From an uncultured Collinsella sp. (GTDB lineage Bacteria > Actinomycetota > Coriobacteriia > Coriobacteriales > Coriobacteriaceae), in contig CAUESV010000012.1 of assembly GCA_959020715.1 (NCBI GenBank), forward strand, positions 1-64,000: 64,000 nt of DNA, written 5' to 3'. Of this stretch, positions 51,175 through 60,069 are shown one piece after another. Positions within the stretch are counted from its first letter, which is position 1; every line of letters starts with the position of its first letter. A program made the translations under genes and the position numbers. Under the pieces are notes generated by a model that had not been told where the DNA came from, did no database searches, and was given only the letters and a program-made list of their open reading frames with translations.

Positions 51175-52899
51175 ATGTCGCAAAACGATCGAACTCAACT
51201 GATTCCCGATCCGCAGCAGCCGAGCAGGCACACCGGTGGCGTTCAGTCGCCGCGTCCTATCGCGCCGAGTCACGGTCAGCAGCGTGGTGCGGCAAACGCT
51301 TCCCAACGGCCGAACCAGCAGCGTCAGCAACGTCAGCAGCGACAGGCAAACGGAAATGCGCCCAAGCAGCCCCCCACGCACGCTCGGAGCGATCGCGGCC
51401 CCACGCGCAAACCCGCCGAGAACAATAAGTCGGGCAAAAAGACGACGCTCTTTGTCGTCCTGGGTCTTATCGTCATTGTCTATATCGTAGGCGTCGTAGC
51501 GTTTTCCCAGCTAGCCTACCCCAATACCACCATCGCCGGCGTCGACGTCTCGTTCTCCAACGCTTCGTCTGCCGCCACCAAGGTCAACTCGGCATGGAAG
51601 CACTATAAGCTCACCGTGACAGGCGATGACTTTAGCTGGACCTATCAGCCCGAGTCCGATGAGCCCATCGTCGACGGCGAAGCTGCCGCAAAAGAGATCA
51701 TCAGCCACAACGAAGCCTTTGTATGGCCGGTCCGCCTTGTGGAATCCTTAAGCGGAAAGACCAAAACAACCGCTACCTCCAACGAAGTCGATCTTGATCA
51801 AGACGTCGACCTGTCCATGCTCTCCGACACTTTTGACCAAAAGAAGTTTGAGGAGGATCTGGGCACCGCCATCGACGAGTTTAACGAGGGGCGTTCGGGC
51901 ACGTTCGAAGCCAATAGCTCCTATGACGAGCAGGCCGGCAAGTTTACCGTCGAGAAGGCGCGCTCCAACGAAAAACTCAACCGCGAGCATGTCATTAAGT
52001 ATGCCGAGCTCGAGCTTGCCTCGCTGTCCGAGACCGTAGACCTTTCCAAGCTCGGCAACGATGCCTATGAGCCGCTCAATGGAACGCTGACCGATGATCA
52101 GATTCAGGCCGCATGCGATGCCGCCAACAATTTCCTGGGCGTCAACGTGACCCTCAAGCTCAACGGCGAGGATGCCGGCAAGGTTGATGGCAGCTCCGTG
52201 TTGCAGTGGATCAGCTTTGCCGATCCGGCCAACCCCACACTCGATACGTCGCAGATCAGCAGCTGGGCAGCCGAGCTCGCCAACGGCTTTAACACCGTGG
52301 GCTCCACTCGCTGGTGGACGCGCGCCGATGGCAAGCAATGCGCCGTAGAAGGCGGCGACTTTGGTTGGTCCATCGACAGCAGTTCGCTCGCCAAACAGGT
52401 CGAGGACGCCATTAACAACAAGCAGACCGGCGAAATCGAGATCAAGTACTCCCAGAAGGCCGACACCTTTACCGCAAAGGGAGAGCCCGACTGGAAGGCA
52501 TACGTCGATGTCGATCTATCCGAGCAGCACGCGCGCTACTACGACGAGAGCGGCAACATCGTGTGGGAGGCCAACTTTATCTCCGGCAAGCCGGGAGAGG
52601 ACGCCACCCCCGAGGGCGTATGGCAGATTAACAGCAACGATGGCGCCAGCAAGCTCATCGGTGCCAAGGACCCTGAGACCGGCAAGCCAAAATACGAGAG
52701 CCCGGTCAGCTATTGGATGCCGTTTGAGGGAAACATGGTCGGCTTCCACGATGCAACGTGGCAAAACGACAAGAGCTTCGACGACCCCAACTCTTACAAG
52801 TGGTGCGGCAGCCACGGTTGCATCAACCTGCGCCTGGCCGACGCCAAGGCACTTCACGACTGCATCAAAGTCGGCCTGTGCGTGGTTGTCCACTCGTAG
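51175..52899 (+). CDS. L,D-transpeptidase (YkuD) with PG-binding-4-type domains
   Basis: A 574-residue membrane-anchored cell-wall cross-linking enzyme. Start at ATG 51175 (AAGGA ten bases upstream; ATG 51166 lies too close to it). Residues 1-85 are a Gln/Pro/Arg-rich cytosolic tail and about 88-110 a single membrane helix (TTLFVVLGLIVIVYIVGVVA). Then come two extracellular repeats with FNEGRSGTFEANSSYDEQAG (peptidoglycan-binding-4 type). The YkuD domain lies at about 440-574: DLSEQHARYYDESGNIVWEA, MPFEGNMVGFHDA and the catalytic WCGSHGCINLRLADAKALHD with the Cys near 547. It is placed in a single-gene unit. Confidence 0.93.
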   Translation: MSQNDRTQLIPDPQQPSRHTGGVQSPRPIAPSHGQQRGAANASQRPNQQRQQRQQRQANGNAPKQPPTHARSDRGPTRKPAENNKSGKKTTLFVVLGLIVIVYIVGVVAFSQLAYPNTTIAGVDVSFSNASSAATKVNSAWKHYKLTVTGDDFSWTYQPESDEPIVDGEAAAKEIISHNEAFVWPVRLVESLSGKTKTTATSNEVDLDQDVDLSMLSDTFDQKKFEEDLGTAIDEFNEGRSGTFEANSSYDEQAGKFTVEKARSNEKLNREHVIKYAELELASLSETVDLSKLGNDAYEPLNGTLTDDQIQAACDAANNFLGVNVTLKLNGEDAGKVDGSSVLQWISFADPANPTLDTSQISSWAAELANGFNTVGSTRWWTRADGKQCAVEGGDFGWSIDSSSLAKQVEDAINNKQTGEIEIKYSQKADTFTAKGEPDWKAYVDVDLSEQHARYYDESGNIVWEANFISGKPGEDATPEGVWQINSNDGASKLIGAKDPETGKPKYESPVSYWMPFEGNMVGFHDATWQNDKSFDDPNSYKWCGSHGCINLRLADAKALHDCIKVGLCVVVHS

Positions 52900-52968
52900 T
52901 GCAACGCACGCATTCCTACAACTTGGAACCGCTGCGACCAATCTAACAGTTCCGAAAGAAACCGTCCT

Positions 52969-52996
52969 ATGCGCCCGCCCCAACCGGTGGGCGCAT
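52969..52996 (+). terminator. Terminator after the L,D-transpeptidase gene
   Basis: An 8-bp stem (ATGCGCCC / GGGCGCAT, 12-base loop) followed by ATAATTAT. Confidence 0.7.
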
Positions 52997-53031
52997 ATAA
53001 TTATCGAGGTTCTTTCTATAAAGGAGACGCT

Positions 53032-54468
53032 ATGCCGAATGTCCCCACGATCACCCCGGGCCCGGATAATACCGAGCACACGCCCGAAGGTGCCACCGAA
53101 ACGCTTCCTCTGATCACAGACGTACATGCCGACAAGGATAAAGGACGCACGAACGATACGGCCGAGATTTCCGATGAAGAGGCATATGCCAAGCTCAAGG
53201 CAAAACGTGCCGAACGTCGACGCAAAAAGCTGATTCGACGCGTCATTGCCGCCGGCATCGTGGGTGTCATCGCGCTCATTGCCATTGTCGCAACCCTGGT
53301 TATCAATGCGCAGCCACAGGGCGATAGCGGGCCTGCGACCGACATGGTGACCGAGGGCACGTTTACCACAACGGTCGAGGCGAAAGGCCAGCTCAAACCC
53401 ATTTCGTCCTCAGTGGTCTCCCCTTCTGTCGACGGTACGGTCGATTCGATCAACGTGCAGGCAGGCCAATCCGTCAACGAGGGCGACGTGCTAATGACCA
53501 TTAAAAACGACGAGCTCGATCGCAACGTTGCCGAGGCGCAGCGTGCAGTTGCAGCCGCTCAAGAAGACCTCGCCAACGCACAGAAAGCCGCAGCCGCCGC
53601 GCAGGCCACCCCAACGACGGACGTCGATGGAGCTTCCACAGCGGCTGGCATCTCCGCCGCATCAGCGGACACGAACGCCATATCGGCCGCGCAGCGCAGC
53701 CTCGCATCGGCCCAAGCAAACCTCGATCAGGCAAACGTCAAGGCCGCCAGCCGTACGGTCACGGCCCCGAGCTCGGGTAGCATCGTGGAGCTCAACGCCA
53801 AGGTGGGCGCCACGGTAACAGGCGGCATGATCATGGGCGAAAGCGATTCGAGCGGCGGCAAGCAGTGCATGCAGATCGCCGACCTATCAAAGATGAAGGT
53901 GACCGTGCAGGTGGGCGAAAAGGACATCGCCAAGATCGCCGTTGGGCAGAGCGCCAACGTCACGTATCCCGCGTTTCCCGATATCGTGAGCCAGGGCACC
54001 GTCACGGCTATCGCGTCGGTGGCAAACTCCGACGCCGCCAACGGTGGCGGCGGCAACGTAACCTTTAACGTCGACATCCTCATCGAGACGCCCGACGCGC
54101 GGCTGAAGCCGGGCATGACGGCCGAGGTCTCGGTAGTGACCGAGAAGCTCGACGACGTGGTGATGGTGCCGACCATGGCGCTCATGACCGAAGACGGCGA
54201 ACACTATTACGTCAACGTGGCAACCGATGACGAGGGCAAGCAAACCCATCGCGTGAAGGTGGCCGTCGTGACGCAAAACGACAACGAAGCCGTAGTCGGC
54301 AAGACACAGGTCAAGCGCGACGACCAGGGCAACGAGATCAACCCCAACGTGCCGGTTACCAAGCTGCGCGATGGCGACACGCTCGTCATGGACACCGGAG
54401 TGGACGCAACGGCTGATGGCGGCTACAGCGCGGATTCGAGCAGTATGTCTGCCGATGAGGACATGTAA
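53032..54468 (+). CDS. MacA/HlyD-type efflux adaptor
   Basis: A 478-residue periplasmic-adaptor-family protein of an ABC exporter. Start at 53032 with AAAGGAG upstream. A charged N-terminal 60 residues is followed by one membrane helix (IAAGIVGVIALIAIVATLVI). Then comes the lipoyl/barrel-sandwich part (VSPSVDGTVDSINVQAGQSV), an Ala/Gln-rich helical hairpin (VAEAQRAVAAAQEDLANAQK), and beta-barrel domains (VQVGEKDIAKIAVGQSANVT, LKPGMTAEVSVVTEKLDDVV). An acidic Ser/Asp tail ends it. Its stop overlaps the ATPase start as TAATG. It probably links to the MacB-like permease in a Gram-positive export system of unknown substrate. Confidence 0.9.
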   Translation: MPNVPTITPGPDNTEHTPEGATETLPLITDVHADKDKGRTNDTAEISDEEAYAKLKAKRAERRRKKLIRRVIAAGIVGVIALIAIVATLVINAQPQGDSGPATDMVTEGTFTTTVEAKGQLKPISSSVVSPSVDGTVDSINVQAGQSVNEGDVLMTIKNDELDRNVAEAQRAVAAAQEDLANAQKAAAAAQATPTTDVDGASTAAGISAASADTNAISAAQRSLASAQANLDQANVKAASRTVTAPSSGSIVELNAKVGATVTGGMIMGESDSSGGKQCMQIADLSKMKVTVQVGEKDIAKIAVGQSANVTYPAFPDIVSQGTVTAIASVANSDAANGGGGNVTFNVDILIETPDARLKPGMTAEVSVVTEKLDDVVMVPTMALMTEDGEHYYVNVATDDEGKQTHRVKVAVVTQNDNEAVVGKTQVKRDDQGNEINPNVPVTKLRDGDTLVMDTGVDATADGGYSADSSSMSADEDM

Positions 54469-55241
54469 TGCGTCCCGTTATCGACATCCGCAACGTGCAC
54501 CGCATCTTTGAGAGCGAGGCGGGTTGCGCCCACATCCTGCACAACGTGAGCCTGGCGGTAGAACCCGGCGAGTTCGTCGCCATTACCGGCCCTTCGGGCT
54601 CGGGCAAGTCGACGCTCATGAACATCCTAGGCTGCCTGGATAAGCCGACGGCGGGCGACTACTACCTGCAAGGGCTCAACGTGGCCGAGCTCGATGATGA
54701 CGAGCTCACCGAAGTTCGCGCCCTGAGCATTGGCTTTGTCTTTCAGAGCTTCAACCTGCTGCCGCGCCTGTCGGTTATTGAAAACGTCATGCTGCCGCTG
54801 GCCTACACCAATGTGCCCCGAAGCCAGCGCGAAATGCGCGCCGTGCACGCACTGCAGGCTGTCACGCTGCCCGTCGACCACTGGGACCACCGCATATCCG
54901 AGCTCTCGGGCGGCCAGATGCAGCGCGTCGCAATCGCGCGCGCCCTCGTCAATGACCCGCCCATCATTCTGGCCGACGAGCCGACGGGAAACCTGGACTC
55001 CGCTACCGGAGCGCTTGTGATGGAGACCTTCCATAAGCTCCAGGAGCGCGGCAAAACCATCGTGCTTATCACACACGACCCCGGCATCGCCGCCGAGGCC
55101 GACCGTGCCGTGACCATCCGCGACGGTCGCATTCACGACGGCGCGTATATTCCGCATGCACCGAAGACCTTACGCAGCGCCGTAGATAACCTGCCCATGA
55201 TTTCCGCCTCCGCCAACCCGCCGAAAGGAGTGATGGCATGA
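54468..55241 (+). CDS. MacB-type ABC transporter ATPase
   Basis: A 257-residue ATPase of the LolD/MacB class. Walker A ITGPSGSGKSTLMNILGCLD, Q-loop FVFQSFNLLPRLSVIENVML, signature ELSGGQMQRVAIARALVND, Walker B IILADEPTGNLDSATG and switch His (VLITHDPG) are all present. A C-terminal extension of about 25 residues is unremarkable. It overlaps both neighbours by a few bases, so the three genes are one unit with the adaptor and permease. Confidence 0.95.
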   Translation: MRPVIDIRNVHRIFESEAGCAHILHNVSLAVEPGEFVAITGPSGSGKSTLMNILGCLDKPTAGDYYLQGLNVAELDDDELTEVRALSIGFVFQSFNLLPRLSVIENVMLPLAYTNVPRSQREMRAVHALQAVTLPVDHWDHRISELSGGQMQRVAIARALVNDPPIILADEPTGNLDSATGALVMETFHKLQERGKTIVLITHDPGIAAEADRAVTIRDGRIHDGAYIPHAPKTLRSAVDNLPMISASANPPKGVMA

Positions 55242-56452
55242 GCGCCCGCGATCTTATCCAGGAAGCCCTTCACTCGCTCGAGGCCAACAAAGGGCGCAGC
55301 CTGCTCACCATCCTGGGCATTGTCATCGGCATCGCCTCGGTCATTGCCATGACTTCGCTCATCGGCGGCATCCAAAACAGCCTGGTCAACAGTCTGGGCC
55401 TCAATGCGGCGCGCATGGTGCAAATCTATTCGTCGCAAGAACTCACCGAGTCGGACATCGAGAAGCTTCAAAAACTGGTGCCGCAGATAGAGCAGATCGG
55501 CATTGTCGACAGCGCGTATACCGAGTACAAGACCGGCGATAAAAGCTATACCGTCATGGCACAGGGTGTCGATAGCAACATGCTCGATGCCGTGGGGGCC
55601 AGCAAGCTCGTTGCGGGGCGCACCTACACCGATGTCGAGTCAAAGGCAGGCTCGCGCGTGGCGCTCATCAGCCGCGGCGGCGCCGATCAGCTTTACGGCA
55701 ACGAAGAGGATGCGCTGGGGAAAACCATCAAGGTGTCCAACGGCGAGGTGCAGATTGTAGGCGTGATTGATGGCGGCAGCGACTCCATGGGCTCGCTCAC
55801 GCTGTATATGCCACGCGAAACCATCGCCGGGCTGTTTGGCGACGAGAATCCTTCATTCCCCAGCGTGACGGCACTTGCCGCCGAGGGCACGGACATGGAT
55901 GAGCTTTGTAAGACCATCGAGTCCAAGGTGCGCGCGATGAAGGGCATCGAGGAGGAGGATGAGTACGACAGCGTATCGGCGACATCCATGAAAAGCGCCA
56001 TCGATGCACTCAACTCCTTTATGGGCGCGTTCTCGCTCATCATGGGTGCTGTCGCCAGCATCTCGCTGCTTGTCGGCGGTATCGGCATTATGAATATGAT
56101 GCTTACCAACGTAACGGAGCGCATTCGCGAGATCGGCATCCGCCGCGCTCTGGGCGCCAGTCGTCGCGATATCACCGCGCAGTTTTTGGCCGAGTCTTCG
56201 GCGCTGTGCGTCACCGGTGGCCTACTGGGTGTCCTGATAGGCTATCTGCTGGCCTGGGGCCTCGCGATGTTTACCTCCGGATCCGGGATTCTTGGCGAGC
56301 TCGGAGCCAGCGGGCAAATCACACCGAGTTTTTCAATCGCCACGATGCTGCTGGCCTTCGCCGTCTCCGTCGGCATCGGCGTAATCTTTGGCTTCTACCC
56401 CGCTTGCCGCGCGGCAAAGCTCAACCCGGTGGAGTGCCTACGCTACCAGTAA
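55238..56452 (+). CDS. MacB/FtsX-type ABC transporter permease
   Basis: A 404-residue permease with one N-terminal helix (LLTILGIVIGIASVIAMTSL), a large extracellular MacB-core domain (about residues 45-265, including SYTVMAQGVDSNMLDAVGAS), and three C-terminal helices ending in FGFYPACRAAKLNPVECLRY, the conserved FtsX-family terminus. The NVTERIREIGIRRALGASRR loop contacts the ATPase. Start ATGA-overlaps the ATPase gene. Substrate unknown; MacB-like systems often export peptides or antibiotics. Confidence 0.94.
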   Translation: MSARDLIQEALHSLEANKGRSLLTILGIVIGIASVIAMTSLIGGIQNSLVNSLGLNAARMVQIYSSQELTESDIEKLQKLVPQIEQIGIVDSAYTEYKTGDKSYTVMAQGVDSNMLDAVGASKLVAGRTYTDVESKAGSRVALISRGGADQLYGNEEDALGKTIKVSNGEVQIVGVIDGGSDSMGSLTLYMPRETIAGLFGDENPSFPSVTALAAEGTDMDELCKTIESKVRAMKGIEEEDEYDSVSATSMKSAIDALNSFMGAFSLIMGAVASISLLVGGIGIMNMMLTNVTERIREIGIRRALGASRRDITAQFLAESSALCVTGGLLGVLIGYLLAWGLAMFTSGSGILGELGASGQITPSFSIATMLLAFAVSVGIGVIFGFYPACRAAKLNPVECLRYQ

Positions 56453-56465
56453 GCCACCACCAACA

Positions 56466-56532
56466 AGTTGCGGTGAATTAGGGACTGAATATGCTATCTA
56501 GCAGCAAAAACAGACACTATTTCACCGCAATT
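56466..56532. repeat. 67-bp palindromic element, copy 2
   Basis: Left arm begins AGTTGCGGTGAATTAGGGAC; right arm (56511-56532) is its imperfect reverse complement. The centre has a different small stem, TGCT/AGCA. Same length and conserved ends as 40246-40312, with diverged centre. It lies at the end of an IS21 remnant. Confidence 0.88.
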
Positions 56533-56540
56533 TATTGAAG

Positions 56541-56637
56541 GGCTGTTTGCGCCAGTTCCGGGCGTCGTCCTCGAGCTATTGGCGGATGACAGGCTTGTAC
56601 GGGTCGAGCTTGCTCGAGGCGATCCTCCTCGCGGGCG
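56541..56637 (-). pseudogene. Remnant of an IS21-family transposase (istA)
   Basis: On the minus strand the frame reads ASSKLDPYKPVIRQ, stop, LEDDARNWRKQP. The string SKLDPYKP..(I/V)..WL..D...RKQ is characteristic of IstA of IS21 elements; here the Trp codon has become TAG. The fragment is about 30 codons and breaks off at the 67-bp palindrome. No istB or terminal repeats are seen. Confidence 0.65.
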
Positions 56638-56663
56638 GGAGGGCGCGCAGGCGCGGCGAGCGC

Positions 56664-57419
56664 CTAGCGCGCGAACTCCCGTAAGAGCGCGTCTTCCACT
56701 TGCCGAAGCGAAAGGGCCCCGCTTCCCTCGGCGGGACGGGTGACCACGATGCAGCGCGCTCCCACGTCGCGCGCGGCGGCGAGCTTCTCGGCCGTGCCGC
56801 CTACGGTTCCCGAGTCCTTGGTCACAAGCCACTGGGCGCCCACCTGCCGAAGCATCGCCTCGTTGAGCTCGCGGGTGAAGGGCCCCTGCATGCCGATGAC
56901 GTGCGACGGCGAAAACCCCGCGTCGATGCACTTCGTTATAGCACCGGGCAGCGGGAGCACACGCACGAAGAAGCGCTCCGCGAAATCGGCGACGCGCGTG
57001 TAAGGAGCAAGCTCCTTGCTCCCCGTCGTGAGAAGCGCGCGACCCGGGTTCTCGGAGAGAAAGCGCGCCGCGCAGGCGATCGACGCGACCGACACGACGC
57101 CTTTGGGCAGCGCCTCGGCCGGGCGCACAAGGCGCAGGCATCGTGCACCCACGGCGAGCGAAGCGGCCCGGATGTTGCCGCTTGCGAGCGTAGCGAAGGG
57201 GTGCGTGGCGTCGACGACGATGCGCGCGCCGAAAAGCTCGCGCTCCATGTCGGCCTCGTCGAGCCTGCTCGCATGCACCTCGATGCCCGGAAGCTCACCC
57301 AAAAGCTCACCTCCGTACTCGGTTGCCGCGTAGGCACGGGCGGGGATGCCCGCCCCGCTCGCCCATTCGCACAGAAGGCGGCCCTCGGTGGTGCCGGCGA
57401 AGATGCGCAGCGCCGTCAC
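56664..57419 (-). CDS. cobK: Precorrin-6A/cobalt-precorrin-6A reductase
   Basis: NADPH-dependent ring reductase of cobalamin synthesis. The GTG at 57419 overlaps the cbiC stop (GTGA), and the protein then begins RIFAGTTEGRLLCEWASG, the family's nucleotide loop. Further blocks: IVVDATHPFATLASGNIRAA, LVRPAEALPKGVVSV, GAQWLVTKDSGTVGGTAEKL and ARCIVVTRPAEGSG. 251 residues, as usual. It is the last gene of the operon; downstream lies the IS21 remnant. Confidence 0.92.
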   Translation of the reverse strand: MTALRIFAGTTEGRLLCEWASGAGIPARAYAATEYGGELLGELPGIEVHASRLDEADMERELFGARIVVDATHPFATLASGNIRAASLAVGARCLRLVRPAEALPKGVVSVASIACAARFLSENPGRALLTTGSKELAPYTRVADFAERFFVRVLPLPGAITKCIDAGFSPSHVIGMQGPFTRELNEAMLRQVGAQWLVTKDSGTVGGTAEKLAAARDVGARCIVVTRPAEGSGALSLRQVEDALLREFAR

Positions 57420-58057
57420 TTCGGGCCGCCTGGGCGCGTGATCTGGTAGAGCAGCGCGTTCATAATGGCGGCCGCCACGGTCGAGCCGCCCTTGCGACCC
57501 CTCGCGACGACGGCCGGCACGCGTCGCGCGAGTAGCTCCTCTTTCGCCTCGACCACGTTCACAAACCCGACCGGCACCCCAACGACGAGCGCGGGCGCGA
57601 TCTTCCCCGCGTCCATGAGCTCGGCGAGGCGCAGAAGTGCTGTGGGAGCGTTGCCGACGGCCACGATGAGCGGACCCTCGATGCGGCAAGCTTTGTCCAT
57701 GCTCGCAACGGCGCGAGTCGTGCCCGCGGCGCGCGCAGCCGCGGCGACATCAGGGTCGGCCATGTAGCACACGGCCTTGCAGCCGAGCTTCGCGAGCGCG
57801 GGCTTGCTTATGCCTGCGAGCGCCATGTTCGTGTCGGTGAGCACCGTGGCCCCTGCACGCAGTGCGTCGAGCGCACAGTGCACGGCGTCATGGGTGAACA
57901 CGAGGGAATCGGCGTACGAGAAGTCGGCAGTGGTGTGGATGACGCGCTTCACGACGGGCCCTTCGAGCGGCGGGAACGTGCGGCCGCCGAGCTCTTCGGT
58001 GATGATCTCGAAGCTGCGCCGCTCGATGTCGCCGGGCGCCATCTCCTTGGAATCCAT
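57416..58057 (-). CDS. cbiC: Precorrin-8X/cobalt-precorrin-8 methylmutase
   Basis: Moves a methyl group to give hydrogenobyrinate/cobyrinate. Family landmarks: FEIITEELGGRTFPP, VKRVIHTTADFSYADSLVF (catalytic His), TDTNMALAGISKPALAKLGC, ALLRLAELMDAGKIAPALVV followed by GVPVGFVNVVEAKEELLAR, and a terminal ARGRKGGSTVAAAIMNALLY. 213 residues. The start directly follows the cobO stop (TAGATG) without a gap. Confidence 0.94.
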   Translation of the reverse strand: MDSKEMAPGDIERRSFEIITEELGGRTFPPLEGPVVKRVIHTTADFSYADSLVFTHDAVHCALDALRAGATVLTDTNMALAGISKPALAKLGCKAVCYMADPDVAAAARAAGTTRAVASMDKACRIEGPLIVAVGNAPTALLRLAELMDAGKIAPALVVGVPVGFVNVVEAKEELLARRVPAVVARGRKGGSTVAAAIMNALLYQITRPGGPK

Positions 58058-58573
58058 CTAGTACTCCACTCCTTCCCTTGCACATATCCCCTGAGAGTAG
58101 GGGTGTTTCTCGCACCGCATCTCGGTTATGTAGTCGGCCTTCTCCACGATCTTGCGGGAAGGTGCGCGCCCGGTGAGCGCTACTTCGACGCCGCGCGCGG
58201 ACATATCGAGCGCGCGGTCCACGAGCGCCTCGTCGACAAGCCCCTTCGAAAGCGCGTCGAGTGCCTCGTCGAGCACGAGCAGCCCCTCCTGAGCGCCCTC
58301 GAGCTCGGCGAGCGCGGAAGCGAGGTTCCCATCGTGCAGCTCGCACGTCGCGGCAAGTTCTTCCGACGTCATCGACCAGGTAAACTTGTCCGACACCTTC
58401 CCCGCGAACACGGGCACGCCGAAATGCTCGGCGAGCAGGCGCGCCTCCCCGCTTTCGCCGTCTTTCAGGAACTGCACGACGACGACGCGGCGGCCTGCGG
58501 CGAGCATGCGAAGGGCGAGGCCCATCGCCGCCGTGGTCTTGCCTTTGCCGTCGCCATGATACACGTGGATCAT
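58058..58573 (-). CDS. cobO: Cob(I)yrinic acid a,c-diamide adenosyltransferase (BtuR/CobO type)
   Basis: Adds the adenosyl group to the corrinoid cobalt. The P-loop MIHVYHGDGKGKTTAAMGLA stands at the N-terminus, followed by VVVVQFLKDGESGEARLL, GLLVLDEALDALSKGLVDE and ALTGRAPSRKIVEKADYITE, then MRCEKHPYSQGI. This is the CobA/BtuR family rather than PduO. The 171 residues lack the longer N-terminus of enteric BtuR. Overlaps cobQ by four bases (ATGA). Confidence 0.93.
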   Translation of the reverse strand: MIHVYHGDGKGKTTAAMGLALRMLAAGRRVVVVQFLKDGESGEARLLAEHFGVPVFAGKVSDKFTWSMTSEELAATCELHDGNLASALAELEGAQEGLLVLDEALDALSKGLVDEALVDRALDMSARGVEVALTGRAPSRKIVEKADYITEMRCEKHPYSQGICAREGVEY

Positions 58574-60069
58574 ACGCCCTCCTCGATAATGCGGTAGACA
58601 TACTCCATGTCGAGCGCCCCGCGCACGACGTCGGCCAGGCGGTCGAACTCGCGCGCACGGTGATCGGCTGCGGACGCTGCGCCCGCAGCACCCACGACGC
58701 TCTCGGGCAGGCCGCGCATGCGCGCGAGCGAGCGCGCGAGGGCGAGCGCCACCCCCGGTTCGTCGAACAGGCCGTGGAGATAGGTTCCGAACACGTTTCC
58801 GCAGGCCGCACCTTCTGGTTTGCCGTCAATCGTGCCCGCAGGCGCGCAGGAGACGGTCGTTTCGCCGTCGTGAATCTCGTACCCGCGCGCCGTCATGCCG
58901 TTCCACACCGAGAACGCGCCTTGGGCGCCCGTGATGCGCAGCTCCGACTGGGCGAGGCGCTTTTCCTCCTTGAACACCGTACTTGCAGGGATGAGCCCGA
59001 GCCCGCGCGCGGTGCCAGCGCCTTCCCTGCCGTGCGGGTCGGAAAGCTCGTCTCCCAAAAGCTGGTAGCCTCCGCATATGCCGAGCACCGGCGTGCCCGC
59101 GCCCGAAAGCGCGCGTACACAGGCTCCGATGCCGCTAGCCGCAAGCCAGCGCGCGTCGTCGAGCGTGGCCTTCGAGCCGGGGAGCACCACCAGGTCGGGT
59201 CGGCCCAGATCGGTCGTCGAGGAAACGTAGCGCACGCCCATGCCGGGCACGCGCGAAAGCGGGTCGAAGTCAGTGAAGTTCGACAGATGCGGAAGGCGCA
59301 CGACGGCGACATCGATGACGCCGCGCGCCTCGCGGGCAGATAGGCGCGGCGCGAGCGAGTCCTCGTCGTCCAGGTCGAGCGTAAGATACGGCACGACCCC
59401 CACGACGGGAACCCCGCACATCTTCTCGAGCGGGGCCAAACCCGGGCGCAGGATTTCCACATCGCCGCGGAACTTGTTCACCACAAGCCCCCGCAAAAGC
59501 GCGCGATCCTCGGGCGCAAAGAGCGCGACCGTACCGTAGAGCTGGGCAAACACCCCGCCTGGGTCGATGTCGCCCACGAGCAGCACGGGGGAGGACACGG
59601 CGCGCGCGAGCCCCATGTTGACGATGTCGTTTTCGGAAAGGTTGATTTCGGCGGGGCTGCCGGCGCCCTCGATGACGATGACGTCGTTTTCCTCCGCGAG
59701 AGAATCGAACGCCTCCAAAATCTGCGGCATGAGCGCCTTCTTTCGCGCGAAGTAGTCCCTCGCAGCGAAGGCTCCCTTCGCCTTGCCGGCCACGATGAGC
59801 TGGCTTCGGTGGTCGCTTTCGGGCTTGAGAAGGATGGGGTTCATGCGCACGTCGGGCGCGATTCCGCACGCCTCGGCCTGCATGATCTGGGCGCGCCCCA
59901 TCTCGAGCCCGTCGGCCGTGACACCGCTGTTGAGCGCCATGTTCTGGCTCTTGAAGGGAGTCACGCGCAGGCCGTCCTGCGAAAGCACACGGCACAGCCC
60001 CGCCGCAAGCAGGCTCTTCCCCGCGTTCGACATGGTGCCCTGGATCATGATGGGCTTCGCCCTACCCAC
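58570..60069 (-). CDS. cobQ: Cobyric acid synthase
   Basis: Glutamine-dependent amidation of four side chains of adenosylcobyrinate diamide. A GTG at 60069 (VGRAKPIMIQGTMSNAGKSL) is preceded by AAGGAGG, so the longer upstream frame is rejected. The N-terminal ATPase domain has QGTMSNAGKSLLAAGLCRVL, LRVTPFKSQNMALNSGV, VIVIEGAGSPAEINL and GLVVNKFRGD. The C-terminal glutaminase domain has VLGICGGYQLLG with the nucleophilic Cys and the late GTYLHGLFDEPG His. 499 residues, typical. Confidence 0.95.
   Translation of the reverse strand: MGRAKPIMIQGTMSNAGKSLLAAGLCRVLSQDGLRVTPFKSQNMALNSGVTADGLEMGRAQIMQAEACGIAPDVRMNPILLKPESDHRSQLIVAGKAKGAFAARDYFARKKALMPQILEAFDSLAEENDVIVIEGAGSPAEINLSENDIVNMGLARAVSSPVLLVGDIDPGGVFAQLYGTVALFAPEDRALLRGLVVNKFRGDVEILRPGLAPLEKMCGVPVVGVVPYLTLDLDDEDSLAPRLSAREARGVIDVAVVRLPHLSNFTDFDPLSRVPGMGVRYVSSTTDLGRPDLVVLPGSKATLDDARWLAASGIGACVRALSGAGTPVLGICGGYQLLGDELSDPHGREGAGTARGLGLIPASTVFKEEKRLAQSELRITGAQGAFSVWNGMTARGYEIHDGETTVSCAPAGTIDGKPEGAACGNVFGTYLHGLFDEPGVALALARSLARMRGLPESVVGAAGAASAADHRAREFDRLADVVRGALDMEYVYRIIEEGV

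Noticed and set aside
40246..56532. CRISPR-like repeats
   Set aside because: The repeated palindromes are single, widely separated copies without spacer arrays, and no cas genes are present.
56494..57141. A 215-codon minus-strand frame in another frame than cobK
   Set aside because: Overlaps the well-supported cobK coding region and runs into the palindrome; Arg/Ala-rich with no motif.
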